This document shows, piece by piece, positions 45,790-54,176 of a stretch of DNA of 64,000 nt; position 1 is the first letter of the stretch; each line of letters opens with the position of its first letter. Below the pieces are notes generated by a model, which saw only the letters and a program-made list of their open reading frames with translations, was not told where the DNA came from and did not search any database. The DNA lies in the NCBI GenBank assembly GCA_965221845.1, contig OZ244919.1, forward strand, positions 3,534,001 through 3,598,000, read 5' to 3'. Both the position numbers and the translations under genes were made by a program. The DNA comes from JAJEFO01 sp965221845. GTDB taxonomy: Bacteria > Pseudomonadota > Alphaproteobacteria > Rhodobacterales > Rhodobacteraceae.

Positions 45790-46038
45790 ATGATCATGAC
45801 GCGACGCGTGAACGTCGGGGAGGCCAAGACCCATCTGTCGGCGCTGCTGGCGGATGTGGAAGCGGGCGAGGATTTGGTGATTTGTCGGGGTGCGAAGCCA
45901 GTCGCCCATGTGCCGCGGGTTGCCGATGCGCAAGAGCATGCCGCGCTCAGCGCGGCGCTTCGCCGTGAACGGGCGAAGCAAAAGGAGGTGACCACCTCGG
46001 AGATCCTGTCCTGGCGTCACGAGGGACGCACGCGCTGA
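45790..46038 (+). CDS. Type II antitoxin, Phd/YefM family
   Basis: An 82-residue protein with the Phd/YefM N-terminal DNA-binding fold (RRVNVGEAKTHLSALLADVE, then EDLVICRGAKPVAHV) and a disordered toxin-binding tail (VTTSEILSWRHEGR). AGGAG precedes the ATG at 45790; 45796 is an alternative. It would repress its own operon and neutralise the VapC-like toxin that starts at its last base. The antitoxin frame is intact while the toxin is broken. Confidence 0.87.
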   Translation: MIMTRRVNVGEAKTHLSALLADVEAGEDLVICRGAKPVAHVPRVADAQEHAALSAALRRERAKQKEVTTSEILSWRHEGRTR

Positions 46039-46450
46039 TGACCTTTGTCGCCGACGCCTCGGTGGCGGCCGCCTGGGTGCTGCCCGATGAGGAGGGCGGC
46101 GATTGCCGACCTCGCGCTGGAGCGGCTGGGCGAGGAGACGGCAAAAGTGCCGGACGTGTTCTGGGACGAGCTGCGCAATCTGCTGCTGTCGGCCGAGCGC
46201 CGGGGACGTATCGACGCGCGGTATGCCGACGCCTCCATGGCACGGCTGCGCCGGCTTCGCATCCAGTGGGCAGGCGAAGCCGATGACCGTGATGACGGTA
46301 GCGGTCATGGCTCTGGCGCGGATCTACCGCCCCACCGCCTACGATGCGAGCTATCTGGCGCTTGCGACCCGGGAAGGTTGTGCGCTCGCGAGTCTCGACC
46401 GGCGGTTGCACGAGGCGGCGACTGCCGAAGGGGTGCCGCCGTTCGCTTGA
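46038..46450 (+). pseudogene. VapC-type PIN-domain toxin, frameshifted
   Basis: Three frames together spell a PIN domain: FVADASVAAAWVLPDEEG (first Asp), then ETAKVPDVFWDELRNLLLSA (Glu), then YRPTAYDASYLALATREGCA and LASLDRRL (C-terminal Asps). Frameshifts occur near 46100 and near 46285. An intact gene would be about 137 residues and act as an RNase. As read it cannot give a functional toxin. Confidence 0.83.
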
Positions 46451-47121
46451 GCCGAGTCTATGGTCCAATCCGGATAGTGCGACGACGGCCGCGACGAGTC
46501 CCGCTCTTCGCGTTACCCGAATGCGTCCCGGGATCTATTGGCGAACCTGATGCACTACGCGATCATTCGCACGAATCTACGCGAGGACCGTACCAATTGA
46601 ACATCCGAGGCAAGTTGGCTGACCCTACGCGCAGATGGAAGATTTGAAGACGACTGGGAGGACTGATCGCGCCCCGTGCGCCTGTCGGTGCTCTTCGTGG
46701 GCGACGGGGAGCCTTGGCGGGATGTTTCGGATCCTAGGCCACGAGCGGGCTGTGCCAGATGTTGCTGGGCCTCCAGGCCCCGCACGATCTGCATCTCGGG
46801 TCACGCCTTCGGGGCGGTGCATGCCCGGCCGCGCGAAGGGCCGGAATCCGGCGTCAGTCGGTCGCATGCAGTCCTGCCGTTCCGCGAAAGGCAGGACTTT
46901 CCCGCCCTGCAGCTGATCGCTCGGGCGTTCGCTGAACGGACGACGGTTCGGCTTGTGCTGGCCGGATTCCGTGGCTGTAGGGCCGTCAGCGCGCCGGTGC
47001 CGGTGATGCGCACGTGCGACGTAATGGACGCCCGTCGTCAAGAAGGATGGACCGGAACCATCGTGGGACGCCCCTGCCGCGAGGGACATGGTCTTGACCG
47101 AGGCCGCAGCCGAAGATAAAG
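46451..47121. other. Intergenic region without supported gene
   Basis: About 670 bp. A frame on the plus strand from about 46676 (VRLSVLFVGDGEPW) might be the start of a decayed gene, but no family is evident. The 3' end should hold the promoter of the acyl-CoA dehydrogenase operon. Confidence 0.45.
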
Positions 47122-47137
47122 GTAACCGTACAGTTAC
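47122..47137. promoter_or_regulatory. Palindromic operator-like site
   Basis: GTAACCGTACAGTTAC is a 16 bp palindrome (14 of 16 positions symmetric) located 13 bp before the ATG of the interrupted acyl-CoA dehydrogenase. Its size and form fit a TetR-family operator. Related sequences GTAACTGTTCAGGTTC at 53488 and its inverse at 53826 lie upstream of the TetR gene at 52756-53397. A transposon-end origin cannot be excluded. Confidence 0.45.
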
Positions 47138-47242
47138 AAGCGAGGCTTGAATGCAGCTCTCCGACACGAATGCCCAGGTTCGTGACGCCGCACGTGCCTT
47201 TGCCGAAGACGTGATTCGCCCCGTCGCGGGCGAACTTGATGC

Positions 47243-48552
47243 CCCCCGTTCCACTCTGAAGTGCAACACCTGATGCAGTGTTCCTGGTCGTTCGGCGACA
47301 CATGATGTTGCGAATCGGCCAGGCGGCGACGACAGTCCCTGTGATGAAGCAAGGAGACTGTCATGCCCGAGGGCCATCGCCACCTGACCTATGCGGAACG
47401 CTGCCAGATCCACGCCCTGAGGAAAAGCGGGCTTTCCGGCCCGGCGATCGCCCGCCAGCTCGGCCGCGACCGCACGACGGTCTGGCGCGAGGTGCGGCGC
47501 AACTCCGGCAGGCGCGGCTACCGCCACAAGCAGGCCCAGCGCAAGGCGGACAGGCGCCGCAGCGCGGCCTCGTCGGTGGCGCGCAAGATGACGCCGGAGC
47601 TGTGGCGCATGGCGGAGGAGCGGCTGGCCGAGGGCTGGAGCCCCGAGCAGGTCAGCGGGCGCCTCCGCAAGGAGGGCGAGCCGATGGCGGGGCGTCAGTG
47701 GATCTACGAGCGCATCCACGCCGACCGGAAGGCCGGCGGCGGTCTCTGGCGGCATCTCCGCCGCCGCGGGAAGAAGCCGAACTGGAAGGGCGGGGCCCAC
47801 GCGGGCCGCGGCCGCATCCCGGGCCGGGTGGACATCTCCGAGCGCCCGGACGTCGTGGAGGCGAAGGAACGGGTCGGCGACTGGGAGGCAGACACCATCG
47901 TTGGCAAGGGCCACAGCGGCGCGCTGGTGTCGCTGGTGGACAGGGCGTCCAAGTACACCCTGCTCGAAAGGGTCGAAAGGAAGACGGCGGACGCGGTCGG
48001 CTCGGCCATGACCGGCATGCTGGGCCCTCTCCCCGTGCACACGGTCACCGCGGACAACGGCAAGGAGTTCGCGGGCCACGCCCGCGTGTCGGAGGCGCTC
48101 GGCGCGGGGTTCTTCTTCGCGCGCCCGTACCACTCCTGGGAGCGCGGCCTGAACGAGCACGTGAACGGGCTGGTGCGGGAGTGGTTCCCGAAGGGCACGG
48201 ACTTCCGCAAGGTGACGGACGCAGAGGTGCAGGCCGTCCAGGACCGCCTCAACGCGCGGCCGCGCAAGGCGCTGGGCTACCTCACCCCGTCCGAGGCCTT
48301 CCACCAGGCGCAGCCGCCCTGAGGGGGCCGTTCCGGGGCCGCCGGGGGCGGCTCCGAGGGGAGATGCGCGCTGTCCGCGGCCCGCCGTCCTCCGGTCGGG
48401 CTCCGCCCTCCCTGCGTCCGGCGGGCCGCGGACAGCGCCCGGCGGGGCTTGCACCGCCCCGGAAGACTGGCTACGCCTCCCGGTGAAGGGACCGCCGCCG
48501 CTCGGGCTTCGCCCCTCGCTGGCTGATGTTGCACTTCGGAGTGGAAGCGGCG
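47243..48552 (+). mobile_element. IS30-family insertion sequence, copy 2 (1310 bp)
   Basis: Same length and ends as copy 1; the right inverted repeat has one mismatch (GTTGCACTTCGGAGTGGAA, 48528-48546). A 3 bp duplication, TGC, lies at 47240-47242 and 48553-48555. The exact restoration of the host gene frame on removal fixes the element borders. It interrupts an acyl-CoA dehydrogenase. Confidence 0.94.
47363..48322 (+). CDS. IS30-family transposase
   Basis: A 319-residue protein nearly identical to the one at 9661-10620 (differences such as NSG for NAG, GEPMAG for GAPMAG, ARVSEAL for ARVAEAL). The helix-turn-helix and the DDE residues (GDWEADTIVG, VTADNGKEF, GLNEHVNGLVREWF) are intact. The near identity of the two copies implies recent transposition. 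Confidence 0.95.
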   Translation: MPEGHRHLTYAERCQIHALRKSGLSGPAIARQLGRDRTTVWREVRRNSGRRGYRHKQAQRKADRRRSAASSVARKMTPELWRMAEERLAEGWSPEQVSGRLRKEGEPMAGRQWIYERIHADRKAGGGLWRHLRRRGKKPNWKGGAHAGRGRIPGRVDISERPDVVEAKERVGDWEADTIVGKGHSGALVSLVDRASKYTLLERVERKTADAVGSAMTGMLGPLPVHTVTADNGKEFAGHARVSEALGAGFFFARPYHSWERGLNEHVNGLVREWFPKGTDFRKVTDAEVQAVQDRLNARPRKALGYLTPSEAFHQAQPP

Positions 48553-49605
48553 TGCGGAAGAGCGGTTCCCGGGCGAGCTTTACGAAGAGATGGGCGAGCT
48601 CGGCCTCTTCGGCATCTGCGTTCCGGAGGACATGGGAGGTCCAGGCCTGGACACGCTGGCCTACGCGCTGGTGATGGAGGAGCTTTCCCGGGGATATGCC
48701 TCGGTCGCGGATCAATGCGGGCTGATCGAGCTGATTGCCACCCTTCTCGTGCAGCACGGCACCGGGCGGCAGCGCGAACGCCTGCTGCGCGACGTGATGG
48801 TGGCGAGGACCAGGGTTGCCTATTGCATAACGGAGGCGGAGGCAGGGACCGATGTCGCGGCAATTCGCACCGAAGCGGTTCGAGACGGCGCGGGATGGGT
48901 TCTGGACGGCTGCAAGATATGGATACACAACGCGCCTGTGGCCGATGTCGGCTTCGTGCTGGCCCGCACGGACCGGGAGGCCGGGCGCAGGGGCATGTCG
49001 ATCTTCATTGTCGACCTCAACGCCAAGGGGGTGGAAAGGGGTCCCAAGGAGCGCAAGATGGGCCAGCGGGCCAGCCAGGTTGGGGCGCTCGCCTTCTCCG
49101 GCGTGCGCCTTCCAGAAGATGCGCTCCTGGGCGAAGAGGGCAGGGGCTTTCACGTCATGATGAGCGTTCTCGACAAGGGCCGCGTGGGAATCGGCGCGCT
49201 CGCCGTCGGCATTGCCCAGGCAGGCCTTGAAGCCGCGCTCGGATACGCGCAGGAACGTCGCCAGTTCAAGCAGGCGATTTCGGAATTCCAGGGCATCCAG
49301 TTCATGCTTGCGGACATGGCGAAGGACATCCATGCGGCGCGCCTCCTGGTCCACACGGCGGCGGGCAGCGTCGACCGGGGCGGGAATCCGACAATGGCCT
49401 GCAGCATGGCGAAGTGCTTCGCGAGCGACATTGCGGTGCAACGCACGGCAGACGCGGTCCAGGTCTTCGGCGGTTCGGGATACATCAGGGGCATGGAAGT
49501 GGAGCGGCTGTACCGGGATGCCAAGATCACGCAGATCTACGAAGGCACGAACCAGATCCAGCGCGCGATCATTGCGCGCGAACTCCTCAAGAACGGGGCC
49601 AGGGC

Positions 49606-50376
49606 GTGAGCGGGCAGGCTGCGCTGGTGACCGGATCGACCCGGGGCATCGGCCTTGGAAGCGCCCTGGCCCTCGCGCGGCTGGGATTCGCCGTGGCGTT
49701 GAACGGGCCCGCTGACGATGACGAGCTGGCGGCGGCGGTGGAGCAGGTCGCCGCGACCGGCGCGCGTGTCGCCGCCATGCCGCTTGACCTTGCCGATCCC
49801 GGCGCCCACGAAGCCGCCATCGCCGGCGTGGAAGACCGGATCGGCCCCCTGACGACGCTCGTGAACAATGCCGGCGTCAGCGTGGCGAACCGCGGCGATC
49901 CTCTGGACGTTTCCGAACGCAGCTGGGACCGGTGCATGGCGGTCAATGCCAAGGCGGCGTTTTTCATGACGCAGGCATTTGCAAGGAGGCTGCTCGCCCG
50001 GGAGCGGGACGCGTCGTGCTTCCATTCCGTCATCAACGTCACGTCGTCCAATGCGGAGGCGGTCGCGCTCGCGCGCGCGGAATACTGCGCATCGAAGGCG
50101 GGAGCGGCAATGGTGTCCAGGGTCTGGGCGGTGCGGCTCGGCGCCGAAGGCGTTGCCGTCTATGACGTGCGGCCGGGCGTCATAGACACGGACATGACGT
50201 CGCCGGTGATCGGCGATTACGCGCGGCGGGCAGCGGAAGGGCTGACGCTCATTCCGCGCGTGGGACAGCCCGGCGACGTGGGCGAGATCATCGGGTCTCT
50301 CGCCTCCGGGAAGCTTCCCTACACGACCGGGCAGGTCATATCTGCCGACGGTGGCATGCTCGTGCCGAGGTTCTGA
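49606..50376 (+). CDS. Short-chain dehydrogenase/reductase
   Basis: A 256-residue classical SDR: NAD(P) motif VTGSTRGIGLGSA, NNAGVSV, active-site Ser region VINVTSSNAEA, YCASKAGAA (Tyr and Lys), and GQVISADGGML at the C-terminus. The GTG start at 49606 overlaps the acyl-CoA dehydrogenase stop by 4 bp, so the two are translationally coupled. Insertion of IS30 upstream may reduce its expression unless the IS supplies a promoter. Substrate unknown; a 3-hydroxyacyl or sugar-derived alcohol is possible. Confidence 0.9.
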   Translation: MSGQAALVTGSTRGIGLGSALALARLGFAVALNGPADDDELAAAVEQVAATGARVAAMPLDLADPGAHEAAIAGVEDRIGPLTTLVNNAGVSVANRGDPLDVSERSWDRCMAVNAKAAFFMTQAFARRLLARERDASCFHSVINVTSSNAEAVALARAEYCASKAGAAMVSRVWAVRLGAEGVAVYDVRPGVIDTDMTSPVIGDYARRAAEGLTLIPRVGQPGDVGEIIGSLASGKLPYTTGQVISADGGMLVPRF

Positions 50377-50377
50377 G

Positions 50378-51529
50378 ATGAAGATTGCGCTTCCTGGCCC
50401 CGACGGGTCTCTCACGGACTACGTCATGCAGGGAACGCCGATCAGGCCCGAGCCCCTCGGCCCTGATCCTGTCCGGGTCGTGCTTTCCGCAGCGCATGTC
50501 GTGGCGGATCCGCTCACCGGCAATGACCCTTCGGGGCCCGCGACCATGGACTGGGAGGCGACGATGGCGTTTCGCCGCCACCTGGCAGGCCTGGGTCTCG
50601 GCATCGCCGAAGCGATGGACACGGCGCAGCGCGGAGCGGGCCTCGGCTGGCCGGAGGCGCTGGAACTCATCCGGCGGACGCAGTCGGAATTCCCTGACGC
50701 CCTTGTGTTCAATGGCTGCGGCACGGACCACCTGATGCCGGGCGACGCGCGAGGCCTCGACGACGTGCGCCGCGCCTATCTCGAGCAGGCCGAGGCGATT
50801 CAGGGCTTCGGCGGACGCCTGGTCATCATGGCGAGCCGCGCGCTTGTTCAGGTCGCCGAGCAGCCGGAGGACTACGTTCGGGTCTACGAGGACGTGCTGG
50901 CCGCCTGCGACAGGCCGGCGATCCTTCACTGGCTGGGCGACATGTTCGACCCGGCGCTCGCGGGCTACTGGGGCAGCGATCGCTTCGAGGACGCGCTCGA
51001 GACGGTGCTTGCCATAGTCGGCGGAAACGCCGCGAGGGTCGACGGCATCAAGATGTCGCTCCTGGACAAGGAGAAGGAGATCGTCATGCGTCGCCGCCTG
51101 CCTGGCGACGTGAAGATGTACACCGGTGACGACTTCAACTACCCCGAGCTGATCGCCGGCGACGAGCTCGGCTGCAGCCACGCGCTGCTCGGCATTTTCG
51201 ATCCGCTGGCCGTGGCCGCCTGCAAGGCCGTTGGCCAGCTGGGCCGGGGGGACGAGGCGGGCTTCCGCGCGACGCTGGATCCGACAGTGCCCCTGGCGCG
51301 TCTCGTTTTCCGCGCGCCCACGCAGCACTACAAGACGGGCATCGTGTTCCTTGCATGGCTGAACGGATTCCAGGACCATTTCGTGATGCCGGGCGGCGCC
51401 CAGTCGATGCGGCCCTTGCCCTATTTCGTCGACTGCTTCCGCCTGGCGGACCATGCCGGGCTTCTTTCGGACCCGGATCGCGCCATCGCGCGGATGCGGA
51501 CGCTCATGGGGATCCATGGCGTTGCGTGA
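50378..51529 (+). CDS. DUF993 family protein (TIM-barrel, aldolase-like)
   Basis: A 383-residue protein matching the DUF993 pattern of aldolase-like TIM barrels: AAHVVADPL, TMDWEATMAFRRHL, GLGIAEAMDTAQRGAGLGW, ILHWLGDMFDPALAGYWGS and KMYTGDDFNYPELI. Proteins of this family occur in sugar and polyol catabolic operons; their reaction is not established, though similarity to dihydrodipicolinate synthase is noted for the family. Start ATG one base after the SDR stop. The next gene begins 14 bp before its end. Confidence 0.85.
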   Translation: MKIALPGPDGSLTDYVMQGTPIRPEPLGPDPVRVVLSAAHVVADPLTGNDPSGPATMDWEATMAFRRHLAGLGLGIAEAMDTAQRGAGLGWPEALELIRRTQSEFPDALVFNGCGTDHLMPGDARGLDDVRRAYLEQAEAIQGFGGRLVIMASRALVQVAEQPEDYVRVYEDVLAACDRPAILHWLGDMFDPALAGYWGSDRFEDALETVLAIVGGNAARVDGIKMSLLDKEKEIVMRRRLPGDVKMYTGDDFNYPELIAGDELGCSHALLGIFDPLAVAACKAVGQLGRGDEAGFRATLDPTVPLARLVFRAPTQHYKTGIVFLAWLNGFQDHFVMPGGAQSMRPLPYFVDCFRLADHAGLLSDPDRAIARMRTLMGIHGVA

Positions 51530-52370
51530 CTTTGCGGGCGACCTCAGCGCGCTGGCCCTGAACACGGCCACGCTTGGCCACAATCTGGACGGCTACGGTG
51601 CCGGATGGCCTGTGGAACGGGTCGTCGACGCCTGTGCCGAGCGCGGCTTTGCCGGCCTCGTGCTCTGGCGGCGAGAGGTCGGCGCCCGGGCGCAGGCCAT
51701 CGGGGACCGCGTCCGCGCCAGCGGCATGAAGGTCGTGGGGCTTTGCCGAACGCCGTACATCACCGGCCCCGGCGCTCCCGCGACGCTTGACGAGGCCCGC
51801 GAGTCCGTCGACATGGCGGCGGCGCTCGGCACCGACGTGCTCACCGTCGTGACCGGCGGCACCGAACGCGGCACCAAGGGCGTCGAGGAGAGCCAGAAAC
51901 GTCTGGCGGAGCGCGTCGCAGACCTTGCGGAATACGCGGCAAGGTGCGGCGTGAGCCTGGCCCTCGAGCCTCTCAACCCGATGTTCGGCGGCAACAGGAC
52001 GTGCGTGTTCACCGTGGCCGAGGCCATCCGCATCTGCGACCGGGTGGGCGCGCCGAACGCGGGCGTGGCCGTCGACGTCTACCATGTCTGGTGGGACACG
52101 GCCCTGCCGGAGACGCTGAAAGCCGCAGGCCCGCATCGGGTTCTGGGATACCACTTGTGCGACTGGCTGGCCGATACCGGCGACATGCTTCTGGACCGCG
52201 GCATGATGGGCGACGGCGTCGCGGACCTGAAGGGCATCCGGTGCGCCGTCGAAGGTGCGGGATACGACGGCGCGTGCGAGGTCGAGGTGTTTTCGGCCGG
52301 CAACTGGTGGCAAAGGGATCCGGCAGACGTCCTGGACACGGTTGTCGACCGGTTCAGGACCGTATGCTGA
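51516..52370 (+). CDS. Sugar phosphate isomerase/epimerase family protein
   Basis: A 284-residue AP-endonuclease-2-like TIM barrel. Visible are GFAGLVLWRREVG, TVVTGGTERG, the metal-binding segment LALEPLNPMF, GVAVDVYHVWWD, YHLCDWLAD and CEVEVFSAGNWW. Such proteins isomerise or epimerise sugars or keto-acid intermediates (for example hydroxypyruvate isomerase, IolE-like). The ATG at 51516 overlaps the DUF993 gene by 14 bp. With DUF993 and SDR it forms a probable catabolic operon. Confidence 0.88.
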   Translation: MALRDFAGDLSALALNTATLGHNLDGYGAGWPVERVVDACAERGFAGLVLWRREVGARAQAIGDRVRASGMKVVGLCRTPYITGPGAPATLDEARESVDMAAALGTDVLTVVTGGTERGTKGVEESQKRLAERVADLAEYAARCGVSLALEPLNPMFGGNRTCVFTVAEAIRICDRVGAPNAGVAVDVYHVWWDTALPETLKAAGPHRVLGYHLCDWLADTGDMLLDRGMMGDGVADLKGIRCAVEGAGYDGACEVEVFSAGNWWQRDPADVLDTVVDRFRTVC

Positions 52371-52755
52371 GTGAATCCGGATGCGCGACGCGGACGCTGG
52401 CACAGGATCCGGCAGTCTCAAAGTGATCAGGCGAACCGGCGGGCGCGGCTGACCTGCCGCAAGGCGAGCCGCACGCGGAAGCGCATGCGGCCGTGCCCGC
52501 CGGCTGCTGGCCGTGGTTTCCATGGGGCCGGACCCATGCGGCCGCACGGTCGCTCCAGGCCTGCGGTCCTTCCGCATCCGAGCGGGCTTTCACGTGTCCG
52601 TCCGGCCTTTCGATGGCCGGCTCTGATCCGGGTCCTTCCCTCCGGCACGTGTCGACGGTGCCGGAACCACAATGTCCGGAGGAGACGGCCCCATGTCCTT
52701 GGGCGATTCCCCGGCATCTGCATGCGCATCGGCAGTGCCGCCTTGGGCGGCAACG
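52371..52755. other. Intergenic region with probable IS relic
   Basis: Around 52640-52710 the sequence (CCTCCGGCACGTGTCGACGG, later GGAGACGGCCCCATGTCC) resembles the pre-transposase region of the split IS at 23020-23080 (CTCCGGCATGCTGAAGG, GGAGACGGCTCCATGTCC). The rest is lost, so a small decayed fragment is likely. No gene is supported. Confidence 0.5.
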
Positions 52756-53397
52756 TCAGGCAAGCACGAGCCGCAGGATGGTGTCGATGTTGAAGGCGAG
52801 TCGGTCGTCGAGCGCCTCGCGGTCCATGAAGTCGCGCTCGAACAGGATCGTTCCCGTGAACCGGTTCGTCAGGTAGTAGTAGCCGATGGCCGCGACCGTT
52901 ATGTTGAGCTGCACCGGATCGACTCCCGGACGGAAGACCCCGTCGGCGACGCCGCGGTCCAGGATTTCCTGAACCATGCCGACAAACCTTCGGCTCGCCT
53001 TACGCAGCCGCTCGGACTTGTCGAGATGCTTGCCGCGGTGCAGGTTGGCGCTGTTGACCAGCGTGATGAATTCAGGGTTGTCGAGGTAGTATGCCCAGGT
53101 GAAGCGGACAAGGCGCTCAAGGGCTTCGCGCGGCGGAAGGTGGCCGAGCTCCAGCTCCTGTTCGGCGCTGCGGATGTCCAGATAGGCTTCCACGAGAACC
53201 GCGCGAAACAGGTCCTCCTTGCCGCCGAAGTAGTGGTAGATCATGCGCTTGTTGGCGCAGGCCTGCCTGGCGATCTCGTCCACGCGCGCGCCTGCGAGGC
53301 CAAGTCGCGCGAATTCCGACTTGGCGGCGGCGAGAATCCTGGCCCTGGTCGCGCTTGCGTCGCGAACCCGATGCTGTTCCTCCGCAACAACTCCCAC
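52756..53397 (-). CDS. TetR/AcrR-family transcriptional regulator
   Basis: A 213-residue regulator. The N-terminal helix-turn-helix (RARILAAAKSEFARLGLAGA, then VDEIARQACANKRMIYHYFG) is classical, followed by a ligand-binding domain with FTWAYYLDNPEFITLVNSAN. It is convergent with the catabolic operon ending at 52370 and probably controls it; palindromes near 47122 and 53488 could be its operators (inference). The ATG at 53397 fits the usual length. Confidence 0.9.
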   Translation of the reverse strand: MGVVAEEQHRVRDASATRARILAAAKSEFARLGLAGARVDEIARQACANKRMIYHYFGGKEDLFRAVLVEAYLDIRSAEQELELGHLPPREALERLVRFTWAYYLDNPEFITLVNSANLHRGKHLDKSERLRKASRRFVGMVQEILDRGVADGVFRPGVDPVQLNITVAAIGYYYLTNRFTGTILFERDFMDREALDDRLAFNIDTILRLVLA

Positions 53398-53487
53398 GTG
53401 AATTCCTTCAGGCTCCCCCGGATCGTCTCACGGCGTCGCCCGGCCGTGCCGCTTATAACCCGCTTGACAGCAAAGGGAAGCAGGAAG

Positions 53488-53841
53488 GTAACTGTTCAGG
53501 TTCCATCCTGGCGGCTTCCCGCCCGGCCCGCCCGGGCCGGCGCTCCAGTTCGGCGATGCGCGCGGCCTGGTTTGCGATGCTCTCGGCCTAGGCCGCGTTC
53601 TCCGCCCGGAGCGCGGCCATGGTCGCGTCACGACCCGACGGTTCCTCCTCAAGGGCGGAGACCCTGCGTCCCGGGACATCCAGATCCACGTTGTTCGCCA
53701 TGGCCTGCACTCAACTCTGCTCGGAAACGCGGCTTCAGCCGTCTTGTCCGGCAGGACTTTGGGACATGCAGCCCCGATTGCCAGATCACGATGGATGCGC
53801 TGCCGGCCGAATGCCGGCCTGAAGAGAACCTGAACAGTTAC
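53488..53841. mobile_element. 354 bp element with 16 bp perfect inverted ends, IS66-like relic
   Basis: GTAACTGTTCAGGTTC (53488-53503) and its exact inverse (53826-53841) bound 354 bp. On the minus strand an interior frame reads MANNVDLDVPGRRVSALEEE, then, past a stop, SIANQAARIAELERR, resembling the coiled N-terminus of IS66 TnpC. It is probably an internally deleted IS66-type element. No target duplication is visible. Confidence 0.6.
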
Positions 53842-54176
53842 GACACCTTTTCAATTACTTCCCCGTGATCATGGAGGTCTCGGTACCGTGACGGGAGTGC
53901 GCACTCCCGAGTCCGATTCCCCGACAACAACGAAGTGATCCCAACCACGAACGGCAGGCAGCCGGCTCGGCCACGCGCGCCCTGCATCCGCGGCAGCACT
54001 TCATCGAGAGTGCGTCCCTCTTGCCGCCGCGCTGGATGCACTTGCCGCGTACGTTCCGTGCCGAACATCGGGGCCATTCCCGACTCGAGGCAAGTCCCGT
54101 CATGCAATGCAACGGACAGTGCAACAAACCCGGGGGGCTTTTGGAATCCCCTTGCAAAGGAACGGGCGTGATGCTA
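53842..54176. other. Intergenic stretch, nothing recognised
   Basis: This 335 bp stretch lies between the IS66-like relic and IS5 copy C. There are several short frames with no recognisable protein, and no hairpin or repeat of note. Confidence 0.5.

Larger units (their letters stand above)
47151..49609 (+). pseudogene. Acyl-CoA dehydrogenase, interrupted by IS30
   Basis: The N-terminal 30 codons (MQLSDTNAQVRDAARAFAED..., from 47151) stop at IS30 copy 2, and the gene resumes at 48556 (EERFPGELYEEMGELGLFGI). Removing the IS and one TGC copy restores a single 381-residue frame, exactly the usual length. Family blocks include YCITEAEAGTDVAAIRTEAV, RRQFKQAISEFQGIQFMLAD, QVFGGSGYIRGMEVERLYRD and ITQIYEGTNQIQR. 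It would be an FAD enzyme introducing an alpha-beta double bond in an acyl-CoA. An internal ATG at 48590 gives only a truncated protein. Confidence 0.92.

Noticed and set aside
46676..47119. Possible gene starting VRLSVLFVGDGEPW
   Set aside because: The frame is open but composition-driven after the first residues, and no family match or ribosome-binding site is evident.
46625..49441. 938-residue minus-strand frame
   Set aside because: It runs through IS30 and the acyl-CoA dehydrogenase in antisense, so it cannot be one ancestral gene.
53880..53930. Possible tRNA relic around GTGCGCACTCCCGAGTCCGA
   Set aside because: No acceptor or D-arm pairing could be found.
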